From NCBI GenBank assembly GCA_003255025.1, contig QANY01012000.1:124001-188000 (forward strand): 64,000 nt of DNA, written 5' to 3'. The notes under the pieces are model-generated. The model did not search any database. It saw only the letters and a program-made list of their open reading frames with translations, and had not been told where the DNA came from. Position numbers and translations under genes: made by a program. This DNA comes from Datisca glomerata. Its lineage: Eukaryota > Streptophyta > Magnoliopsida > Cucurbitales > Datiscaceae. Positions 23,784-34,912 of this stretch are shown here, in pieces; within the stretch, counting starts at the first letter, position 1, and every line of letters begins with the position of its first letter.

Positions 23784-23788
23784 GGTTG

Positions 23789-24440
23789 CTCCAGAAAAAG
23801 TCATGAAAACTTTGGCGAGTCTTTTGGATCGAGACAGTGGAATGTCTCGAGCCGAAGACAATGAGCCACGTGTCCCCCTAAGATGAGAAGAAGAACGGAT
23901 GAGGGTTTGATCATGAATTGATTCCCTCCAGGTGGATGCATCGGGGAAATCAATGGTTGACCTTGTATTGGTCAGGGAACCATCCGTCGATATGACTAGA
24001 ACGTCTAAAGTTCCATATTAGATTCAGTATCTTCATCATCATCATCGTAATCTTCACCTTCATCATCATTAACTAAATCTTCACCATTGTCATTACCACC
24101 TTCATCTGATCCTTCATCTTCATCTTCACCATCATCATCATCGTTATCCTCATGCATGCTTGATTGAGCTTGATATATTCGCATATATCTTTGCAACTAA
24201 GCCTACAAGTATACATACGCAAAATGTAAGCTACAAGAGCTAATTTCAATATTTTGATTTGAAATAAAAAAATAACATGGAAGAGAGTGAGGTTACAATT
24301 TTCTTATCCTTCTTTTTAATTGAGGCTTTCTCCTTCACCATCGCCTCCTGCGCGCTCAATATTTTTTCGAAAAAGACTTTGTTGAGACCACTAATCATGC
24401 GTAAGATGCTTGCCACGCATGTCGACGGCACATGCATCAT
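23789..24440 (-). other. Acidic and Lys-rich open frames, unidentified
   Basis: Minus-strand frames at 24005-24196 and 24246-24440 encode a Asp/Glu-rich 63-aa stretch driven by TCATCA/TCATCT triplets, and a 64-aa stretch with 'KEKASIKKKDKK'. Such acidic tails are common in plant transposon proteins, and the plus-strand fragment cut by copia-2 lies next to them. I cannot name a family. The acid-rich part may be no more than a triplet repeat. Confidence 0.25.
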
Positions 24441-25430
24441 CCAAAATACACGTTAACATGCTAATTAATAACTAAAATAAGAAATATTAACATGATAACT
24501 CACATAATTGACATCTGCAACTGGAAGACCCAGGTGGGTTTGGCACGGATTGGGCGGGGATTTGGCGCAGGATGAAGAAATTTGAGAATACATGGGTATG
24601 TGTTGGGCGTGGGTTGAATGGGTTTTCTAGCTACTAGTATAGAAGATAAGATGAATGAAGGAGAATAGAGTATTTGCCTAAGAGGAGAGGTTGAGAAGAA
24701 TGAGGGTGTTGTGTCTGACGTGTCGAAGGGGAGAAGATGAAGGCGAATATAATTTTTAATTGTAAGGTCAATTTTGAGAACAAATTGAGGCTAAAATTAT
24801 GTGTGTGCATGTGTGTTTATTGGAGTTATAATTATAAAAAAATGTTAAATTTCAAATCAGTATTTAATTTCCAAACTTTTAGGGGGGGTTCGATTCAACA
24901 CTAGAATCCGACCTTAAATGTTATACGTGTTCGTCAAATCGAAAAATAAAAATTACCCCTAGAAGAACGGATGAGGGTCAAATCGAAAAATAAAATTTAC
25001 CGACCATGATAACATAACGACCTATAATTCTATATGGTGAAAAAATATTTCACTTGATACTTGTCATAAAATTACAAAAACATAATCAATAACATATTTT
25101 TATTACGTTTATGAATAATTATTCAATTGTTTTGGGAATTCGTTACTTAATACAATCTAATTTTACATATAAGTGAAGATCGTTAATGTTTGCATTAAGA
25201 GATCGAGATTTTTTATAATTTTGTTGGTGATTTATCATATATACGTTAATTAATTCTAAAATCAATTTTAGGGAAAATGGAGGAACGTGGTTATCACCAT
25301 AGGGTTCAATGGTGATTAGGGACATTTTGGGCGATCACTTGTTCAAGCATGGCGATCAGAGAGAGGCATGGAGATTTGGTCAATTTTGATGGCGATCAGC
25401 ATTGAATTGACGATTGACACTTTCAGGATG
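24441..25430. other. Intergenic, nothing recognised
   Basis: AT-rich sequence with one GGGGGGG run near 24882. No gene, RNA or clear repeat was seen. Confidence 0.45.
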
Positions 25431-25479
25431 GCGATTAGGATCTGTTGAGTGGCAATTGAAATTTTTGGGTTCAATGAAT

Positions 25480-26335
25480 TTGTAGTGGGGTTCACACAAA
25501 TGCTTGAGGTGTTAACAAAATTTAATATTTCTTATTGGGGGCTCAATAAATATGTATTGGAGTTCAACAAATATGTTAAGACATTCAATGAATATGTTAT
25601 GGAGTTCAATAACATATAAAATATTAATATTTCTTGTTGGGGTTCAACTAGTATATACTGGGTTCATTGAATATGTTGTGGGGTTCAACAAAATATAGAA
25701 AATTAATATTTTTTATTGGGGTTGAACCAAAATGTAGTGAAGTTTAACCAAAATGTAGTGGGGTTCAACTAATATGTACGTGGTTCACTGAATATGTTGT
25801 GGGATTCAACAAAATGTAGAATTTATGGTTCTTGTTGGGGTTCAACCAAAATGTAGTAGTCGTTCAACGTATATGTATTGTGGTTCAAGAAATATGTTAC
25901 GAGATTCAACAAAATGTAAGCAATTAATATTTCTTACTGGGGTTCATAAAAAATGTGGGGTTCATAAAAATGTGGTTTTCTACATTTGGTTGAACTCCAG
26001 CACATATTTGTTGAATCTCAATACATTTTCATTGAATCCCATCAAGAAATATTATTTTTCTACATTTGGTTGAACCCCACAATATATTGGTTGAATCATG
26101 TATATATTTGTTGAACCTCATTACATTTTCGTTGAACTCCAATAAAAAATATTAATTTTCAACATGCTGTTGAACCCCGACAACACATTGGTTGAATCTC
26201 TGTACATATTTATTGAACTCCACTATATTTTTATTGAACTCCTATAAATAATATTAATTTTTTATATTTTATTAAAAAACATAATATATTTAATGAGCTT
26301 CAGTACATGTAAGTTGAACCCTACATGCTTGGGTT
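25480..26335. repeat. Diverged GGGTTCAAC repeat field forming a large imperfect palindrome
   Basis: The left half (25480-25965) repeats 'GGGGTTCAAC(A/C)AA(A/T)ATGTA' many times. The right half (25980-26335) carries the reverse complement 'TACATTTGGTTGAACCCCA' again and again. Larger units of roughly 90-120 bp are marked by 'AATTAATATTTCTTGTTGGG' and its inverse. The centre lies near 25970. Transcripts would fold back on themselves. No coding capacity is visible. Confidence 0.65.
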
Positions 26336-27807
26336 TGAATGACCAGGATTACTCAAAGGAATGTAGACCGATGACTAGGGAAAGATGACCGATCACATGC
26401 ACCTAACATCCTTATAACTATGATATAATAAAAAGCAATAGAGAAAAGTATAAAAAATTATTGATTTGCCTATTTTCCTTCATTTTTTGTCAAATTATCA
26501 TTTTAGGACGACGGAGAAAACTATGGCTGCTCGGAGTGATCCATATGTGGAAACTTAACTAATGTATTAGTCCATCTTGCTGAAAACTAACAATTACAAA
26601 TAAAAGAAGAGAAATCGCTTCAGAAACATCTCTGAGAGTGAAAAATACGAAATTAAGACTCTTTCATTTTTCTAACAAAATGTGACATTTTTAATGTGAG
26701 AGAAGACTAAAATGCCTCCATATTAGACCTTGATCTATTAAAAAATTATTGTTAAACCCTAATCTAACATTATGCTTTTAAAATTTACAGTCGATAGATA
26801 AGAATCTAATAATAACTTATTTTAACCATTTTTTAAAAAAAAAACTAAAGGGACAACTTAGTTTGTACCCCAGTAAAAAGCGTTGAATTTTGTTAAAAAA
26901 ACATAAAGGTCCTAAAATAATTTTTTTCTTTTAGAATGGGCAATTTTTTTAAAAATACTTCATAAAAAATATTAGAAATTTAGAATCAATGGGATAATAT
27001 TACAAGAGATAGAAGTGAAAAAAATTAGGAATCTCGAGTTTTTTTTAAAAAAATTTGACAATTTTTACACTAAAAAGATTTAGATTTTTTTGAATTTGAT
27101 GACTGTTAGATAGGACCTAACAAAATACTAAATCTGATCTAACAAAATATTAATATTAACATCAAAATATTATATCAGAGTCCAACATAAATTTTTTGAT
27201 AGACCATAAGATCTAGCACGGGACTAATTTAATCTTTTATTCTGTAAAAACAGACCGCAGTTCTTTAAAAAAATCATTTTTTTCTTCGTGAATGGTCTTC
27301 CCACCACAATTACTCGTAAAAAAAAACATATTCTGAGGTTTTCTAAGAATCTCCCATCCATCGCCAATGTAATTTCACTGGTAATAAAAAAAACACTTGA
27401 TTTTCTAGACCATTGAATTTAAATATGAACAATAAATCAAGAATAATTCGGGTAATCTAAAAAACCTAGTAGTTTCACAGTTCAAACAGAATAATAACCT
27501 GGAAAAGCTGGACAACTATTGCTCTTCTCCTATAGTGTTGAGCAGTAGTAAAAGAAATGGATGAAACAGACCAGATAACAAAAGAAAAAAAATGCTTTCA
27601 TACACAGTAAAGAACTAATGTGGTCCCAATTTAAGAATCACAAATAGAAGACGTTCATATCCTGCAAACTATCAAAATATTAATCTAATCAGATGCATGA
27701 TTCTCAATCCTAAAGTACTTGAAAAACTATGCCAAAATCACCAAATACTTGAAACATGACTGACTAAACAGTTAGTTGGGTCTCAGAATTAACAGGAGAG
27801 GTTGATA
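26336..27807. other. Intergenic; includes 3' region of Alfin-like gene
   Basis: AT-rich with A and T runs. The last few hundred bases are probably the 3' untranslated region of the minus-strand Alfin-like gene. No other gene seen. Confidence 0.45.
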
Positions 27808-30800
27808 TCAGGGCCGAGCTCTCTTGTTGCTGCAGGAAGGGCACTTGTAATGCTTGATATGCTCGGCTCTAGCTGGAGTGATCTTCACGCACTTTCCGTG
27901 AAACCACTTCTCACATATATCACAACAAATCCAGAATTCATCTGATGCATAATTCTCCCCACATGCCCCACATAAGGTCTCACCGTGCTCGTCCTCATCT
28001 TCATCGTCCAATACCTCCTCATCGTCGTCCTTTGGCATCGCCTTTGGATATTTGGCTGGTTCAGGCCCTCTCTGTTTTTGTTTACCGTATAGAGAATGAT
28101 GCAATAGAAGCGTGTAAATAAGTGACATCAATTATAAGTTCAAAAGTATCACAGCAGAGGAAAGCCAAGGAAAGTATAATCAAATTTGGGAATAAGCTTT
28201 GTAATTACCTTGTTAAGAGACTTCGTTAAGAAAATTACAATTCTATTTTCTAAAGTGTAGAGAGAGAGGGAAAAAGCAGTTAAGCTTATGGATCGCACCT
28301 ATTGTCGAAGACTAAAATACGGTAAATTTACCTTTATCAATTCAATTTCATTTTCTCAAATAACTTCTTTCTAAACGAAGGGATGTACAAAGTTTGAGGC
28401 AATCAGGCAACTAAACAGCCTCTTTCCACATTAAAAATGTAAAACTTGAATTTTGGAAATTCTCTGGACAATGATCTAAATAAGGTTACCGACGACTAAC
28501 AAACACATGACATGCTTACAGACATGAAACAATAGACAACTTGATCTTGGTACGTCAAGTGGAAGAGGAACATTCTATTGGAAAGTTGATGTAGTACTCG
28601 AATCAAACATCTTAACTGACGCAATAATTTTTTTGAACAATTGATGCAATTATATACAAAAACAAAGCACACATTTTAATTGACATATGATCATTTACCC
28701 CTTTTGAGCCTGATTTGGTTTGTTTGCTACCATGATTTGAATTTGAAGATTTCTCCTTCCCCTGTTTCTTAACAGTTCCAGATACAACCTCAAATATACT
28801 GGGAAGATCATTAATCATTGTGAAGAGACGTTTCCTGCATCAGCAATAACACTTACTTGGTAGATAAGCAAGTTAAACTTCAAATAACCAATCATTTACT
28901 AAACAATAACCAAAATTTTATCATGCTTAGTCTTTATGCTAAAAGTGAACTATCTTTGCCTCTCGTCTTTGTAGTATTATATTTCTAGTATTCCCATACA
29001 ATAAGATCCAACTTGATCAAACATAGGTCATGTGGTCAAGTTCGTGCAAAAAGGTAATCTCACAAGTTGTGCTGCATTTACAGAGCATTGACATTGAAAA
29101 GATATCCAAACCCATTGACCAAAACTACTAATCCAGTTTTATATGCCTCACATGTGCATTACACCTGGTGTTTTGGCAAAACGAATTATCGAAAAAAGAA
29201 ACCATTTCAAATATAAAATTCCCTATCTGCTCTTCATTAGAAATTCAGTCTGCATGTAATCCAACTAAAAGATTAGACAATCTGCCTCTGCTAGTTTGCT
29301 GTGTGCTCCCAGCAGACTAGCAGAGGTTCATACTCTTTTTACTCTACACCATGCACCATACCTTGTTGAGGTTTTTGTCAATTATATTACTTTCCACTTA
29401 TCAAAAATACAAAAGAATTTGCCATTGCAAACTAGGATCAATTATCAATTCATTAGTCTAATCTGGAATTTCTTTATCTAAAAATCAAGAGTTTCGTATC
29501 TGCTCAAGGCTAAAAATGCCAAGAACTCGACTCTTGATGAAAAACTGTAGCTCTTCGAAGAAGTCTAAATTATGTATTCAGAAATGGAAGTTTTATCAAT
29601 CACTTCAGAATATCTTTAGAATTTACCTCAATAGGCAACTTGGAGTTTAAATATGCAAAAAATATAGTCTCAACAATTTAACATCATTAATAAAACTTGG
29701 AGTAGATGATTATAGCAAATAATTCAACAAGTAAAACTAATGTCACGATAAAAGTAAAAGTAGGGAGAAAAATACATAAACTGCAAGAAAAATCACCTGT
29801 CAGCTCTGTCAAAACCAAATCTGGCCCCGAAATAGAAAGCAACAGAAAGTAACCACGCATCACTATGAACAGCAACCAAGGACAACCAGTCCTTTTCTTG
29901 CATCCCATCTCTAGCAAAGTTAATACCTAATGCAGGCTCCGGCAGTTCTGGAGGCACTTCTTCAGCAGGTAAATTGACTTCCCACTGTTCATTAGGGAAT
30001 CCATACAGGCAAAGGTTCTCCTTTTCTGAAACGTAAACAAAAAAACTCAAATACAAAAAACAATAACTGACGGGTCATTCAAAACATTTGAAAAATGCTT
30101 GGTATAACATAAACATTCAATCATTGACACCTTGTCAAATGCAAATATACCATATCCAGAAGTATCACCACTGAGAAAATGGTAGGTTAGAAATAGACTA
30201 ATTAAAACTGCTGAGCAACGTTGCCATCTTTCAACATTACTAGAGATTTCAAAATCATGGATTCAAGTAAACTAAAAAGTATCTATCATGCTTGACACTG
30301 CATATCTGCTCTCATCATCATTCTCAAGGAATAATAATTGACAGGATTAAGTTACTCCATGTGCAGACTCTGAGGATAATTTTGTTTGTAATTGATGACA
30401 TCGAGAAGAATCTATAGAATAGATTGATTGTAATTAGTGACATAGGTAAGAATGCCTGAAAAGTTTTCAACTCAAGTTTAGCCCCAAAAATCAGCCCACC
30501 GAATGAATAGTCAAACAAGATAAATATCATTGAGATCAACAGTGTTGTTGAGAATGGAATGCAACATAGACGTGTTTAAAACCAAACAACACTTTAAACG
30601 ACACTGAAGATTGAACAAAGAAAACTGATTAAACAATTATAAAATAATTGAGTTACATTCTGAACAAAGTTTGGTAATACAATCATTACCGCTCTTTTTT
30701 CAGACTGGTATTTATAGCATTATTTGACCAGTATCGACTAATTGAGCTGTTTAACAATAGAAATATCTACAGACAAATGTACTAGCCAAGGTTCATTAAG

Positions 30801-31852
30801 AAAGTTGTTTTCCTTTGTAAAGGAGTTCCTTTAGGATAACCATGAAACGAAAGAATCTTTCCCAGTGATATAAAAGTGGAACAGAGAGACGAAACAGAAC
30901 AAGATCATCATTACAGAATATGGGTGAATTCAAGTAAAACCCAAGTGTGGTTGATTTACAATAATCAGAATCAGTCAGAATCATTATGTCCTAGAGACTA
31001 TAGAAAGACAAGCTGAAATCAAATTTTACAGAGAGGCAGCCAGCTGATAAACAAATAAAAAAAAGAGATTTATTGGCAGCTGAGTATAAATTTGCAGGAA
31101 AATAAGGACCACTAAGGCTGCCATCCGCTAACCAAAAACAAATGTTTGGTCTAGTTGGTTGTCAAGGGAAAACGAAGATGACAATGTCAGAAGCACAAAA
31201 CAAATTAAGAGAGTCGACAGTTCTCCACGTGAAGCAAAAAACGAAGTTCTTTTAAATTAATGAATATGTAATCCAACAAAGAAACACATTCCGGTACCAC
31301 AATATATAAAAGAAAATTCAACACTCCTTTGAACAGCTTATTAAAGACACCTAATTAGTCTTATAATAGTAAAGTGAGAACATATAGATATCACCATTAC
31401 GAATATCCTATCCCAAATACCTCTTTTTTAATTTTGTTTTTCATTTAACATAACAAGGGAATTAGAAAAAGCTAGAAAAACTTTCGAGCAAATGTGAGGA
31501 TAAACCTTGACCGCTTCATAGCGTAACTCTTAACCCACACAAAAAGAGAAAGAAAGAATGAAATGGAGAGAGAGCCCTAACCAGGATCGCACTGCTGATA
31601 AAATTCTTCAACATCTGCGTCCAAAAAGAGAAATGACGCAAACCCAGTACAAATTAGAATGTGTTAAAGTAAGAAAATTTACACAAAACCCTAAAACAAA
31701 ACCCATAAAGCAAAACAAAAGCAAAAAAGAGAGAGCGAAATAAGTTTCTTGAGACCAGTGGTAAGAGCTTTGATCATGCCAGCTCGACGGCCCTTAAAGT
31801 CTCGGAAAACCTCCTCGACCGTACGAGGGTTGTACGAAGCTCCTCCGTCCAT
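27808..31852 (-). CDS. AL5: Alfin1-like PHD-finger protein, 252 aa, five exons
   Basis: Exons on the minus strand are 31756-31852, 31582-31614, 29797-30025, 28699-28834 and 27808-28071. All introns are GT-AG and phases fit, giving 252 aa, the usual Alfin length. The protein starts [16 protein letters not shown]. The Alfin N-terminal domain spans about residues 10-140 ('[18 protein letters not shown]', '[13 protein letters not shown]'). A Ser/Lys-rich linker and an acidic stretch follow. A C4HC3 PHD finger lies at about 198-247 ('[20 protein letters not shown]', '[17 protein letters not shown]'). Family members bind H3K4me3 through the PHD finger and act in the nucleus in chromatin-linked control of stress and seed genes. 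The symbol is tentative: it rests on WAV2 being the upstream neighbour, as in Arabidopsis. Another paralogue of the family cannot be excluded. Confidence 0.95.
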
Positions 31853-32050
31853 GACTGTACAGTTGCAGAGCTCACTTTTAATTCAAAATTTAAGCCCAAA
31901 ACAGAGAAAATGAAAGCAAAGCAAAGGAAAAGCGGAAGAAGAAGAAGAGGAAGAAGGAAGAAGAAGAAGATTGAAGTCGTTAATATAAATATATTGAAGG
32001 GGTATTTAAGGAGATGCACCGGCTGTGAGACCCAAAATCAAAAAACAAAA
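31853..32050 (-). promoter_or_regulatory. Pyrimidine-rich 5' leader and proximal promoter of Alfin-like gene
   Basis: On the sense (minus) strand the 31917-31975 stretch is an almost unbroken run of CTT/CTTC units, typical of plant 5' leaders. TATATTTATATT on the plus strand near 31983-31993 gives a possible TATA region. No start site is proven. Confidence 0.35.
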
Positions 32051-34380
32051 TCAACAGCGGAATGAAGAGAGATACAGATTAGGATGGCTCTTAAGGAGGG
32101 AAAACGAATAAAAAAAATGCCCAAAATTACTTGACCTCTTTGGACTAACGAGCAAATATCCACTGTTTCGCAAACGGGACACGTGATCAGGATTCTCTAC
32201 ACTTCCTAGAAGATGTTGAATCTGATCCGTTCAGACAGATCTAAACGGATCAGATTTATAAAAAGGTAAAAAAATGTGAAAAATTTAATATTTTAATATA
32301 AAAATAGTTTGGTCAGATTGATCGGTTTATATCTGATTGAACTGTCAGATCGTGACTCAATTGCTGACTCCATCGTTGTTAAGTAATATCAGAAAAACTC
32401 GTTTCCCTTGAAATATTTTAATTACAAGAACATTTTATTGACTAATTCAATTGACCAACTTTATAATTTTTGCAAGTCTTGATATCTCTAGTTTTGATAT
32501 GTTCAACTCTTTTCTCATTTTATAATTTCATGTACTGAAATTAACATAAATTTTACATAAACTATATATTGATTTTGTCAATTGTGTAATTGTTAACGTA
32601 ATTTGCAGTACAAAATCACTTATTCGTTTTTTTAGAATTATTTTTATGTTAAATGATTTTTAGAAGGAAAAAAGATGTGTTATTTCACTTGAAAGACTTC
32701 AAAACTAGTGATTTCTGAGCAACTTGAGATTTAATTACCAATATTTAAAAATTTACGTACTAAATAAAATTGTATAAATGTGTGATTATCAAACTATTAA
32801 AATGTAGATGATGTTTTTCCATTTTAACAATTTTTATTGTGTGTTGTTCAAGTTAGTTTATGTACGTATAAATTAATCCTAAAGATTTATGCATTCTACT
32901 CTCAAAAGTTTTATTATACAAATCAAGATATAATACATGGACAGCTGTAAGAATGATCCTAAAATAAAACTTAATTATATTTTAAGCCACTTATCTTATA
33001 TTAAGCAAAAAATGAACCTATAAGATAAAAACATACATTTGAAACAAATTCAGCCTTAAATGTCTTTTTTCGCCAATTTCCATATACTTCTTAGACCACC
33101 TTGTCGATTTGCATATCTCACAGCGCGCTGAACAATGACACAACCGGCCACCAGACCACTGTCGCGCCACCGCTACCAACGTAAATCATTTGTTATCATA
33201 TGTATTGTTTCACCATGTGTGAACAATTTGTTTACTAAACATAGTGCTTATGCTATGTAAATAAATCATTTACAATGTAAAAAATGTAAGATGTTTACTC
33301 AGTAAACAACCTCTCACTCTATATCAACAGGTTGTTTACCAAGCCTAAAGAAGATGATAAACAAGAAAATATGGAGAAAGAAGATGAAAAAAATGAGGGA
33401 GAAAAATATAAAAAGTAATGATAAGAAAGAGAATGAAAGAGGATATGAAATAACATGTGAATGGAAGAGAAAATTGTGATGTGACATATGAGAGAAATAG
33501 AGGGAGAGGAATATTAAAGATTTTTTTTTAAAATGGCTATCTTTGCAATGCACTTTGAAAAGTTGAAGACTCATTCTTAAATTTAAAACTCAAAACATGG
33601 TCCTTCACCGTGATTTTCCTATATATAGTTTTACGGCTTAGAATCATGATCCTGATTGCACCAACGAAAGAAAAGAGAGAACATCTCAACGATAAGGTCA
33701 TTCACCACCGTGTTTCCCAATAATCAGCATTAACATCAACACGGACAGTCCAGATGGTTTGAACTGTTCTTTGCCGTTGGCTTGGCCAACGACAGGTATT
33801 CGTCATCAAGCCAACGGCAGGTAGTCGTCATCCGAAAAATAGCAATTCTTGATCAGTTTTCATTCCTAAATGCATTAAATAATGGTAGGACAAAATATCT
33901 CAACAATACAAAATATTTATACATATTTCAGAGGCTCTCTTATTTTGTACAATCAAAATCCGTTAGAATGGGTTTGGTGATTGAACATGTTATCTCCGAG
34001 TAACAGTATACAAAGGGCATTTTTCATTTTCCCCATCATATCGTGAAGCCTTCAAAACTAACCCAATGGAGCAACAAGCTTCGATAGGTGAAGATTCTCT
34101 CACAGAGAGCTTTTAACAGCTGCAGCTTCACAAAAGAAGGGACAAAAAATAGTTTGGGTCCTGGAAATGGGTAATTCAATAACATTTCAATAGTCTACAA
34201 GTCATCGAGTCACCTCTCATCGACATCTGAAAGCAGCATAAAGAATCATCGTTAATGAAACCAAAGTTCATATCTTTATGATAAGAAGCTATTAACGTAC
34301 AACGGTTCAAGTATTCAGAATGGAACGTTATTTTGACAAGGTGAAGTGCCAGCCTTAATCAAATCACATAAATAAAGAGG
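32051..34380. other. Intergenic between Alfin-like and WAV2-like genes
   Basis: AT-rich. No gene recognised. A short tract with 'GTTTAC' motifs and its inverse lies around 33180-33340. The right part may hold the 3' untranslated region or a small last exon of the WAV2-like gene (34210-34226). Confidence 0.4.
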
Positions 34381-34389
34381 CAGCCAAAT

Positions 34390-34695
34390 AGAATTAACAA
34401 GCTGTATCTGATCAATTGAAGTCCTTCAAAATTCTAGATTTATATCAAAACCGTTTCATGTTCTGTTTGTTAAGTAAAATATAGGCTAAGAACTGGGTCA
34501 TTCAAAGCCTGTTTCTGCTCTCTTTGTTTAGTAAACTAGGCTAAGAACTAGGTCATTCAAAGTCAATAGAATTGACAAGCTGTATTTGGTCAGTTAAAAG
34601 TCCTTCAAAGTTCTAGATTCATATCGAAACTGTTTCATGCTCGCTATGTTCAGTAAATTTTAGGCCAAGAACTGGGTCATTCAAATCCAGTAACA
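34390..34695. repeat. Threefold diverged direct repeat, ~120 bp unit
   Basis: The block 'AAGTCCTTCAAA-TTCTAGAT' followed by 'CGTTTCATG-TC' and 'AAGAACTGGGTCATTCAAA' occurs at about 34397-34500 and 34569-34690. A shorter copy of its second half ('TAAGAACTAGGTCATTCAAA') lies between them at about 34500-34565. It lies just 3' of the WAV2-like stop, or in its last intron in the alternative model. Confidence 0.65.
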
Positions 34696-34912
34696 GAAGA
34701 GTAGATTTTTCGTGGAAAGAGATTGGAAAAAGTCTACATGAGCACAATACTAAACAAACCAATGTTATTAAAACACTAGATTCCTTGTTCTGTTTCAATT
34801 TCCTGTTTCCTGTTTACTGTTTTTTATCACTAATCTCCTGTTTTTTTGTCACTTGCGTTCTCTCACAGAAATTTCTCCTTGGAGAGGGAGACTCGGTAGA
34901 AGTATCTAGGAA

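Noticed and set aside
24005..24196. Acidic protein as a chromatin or histone-binding factor
   Set aside because: The Asp/Glu run is explained by a TCATCA/TCATCT triplet repeat. No flanking domain supports a function.
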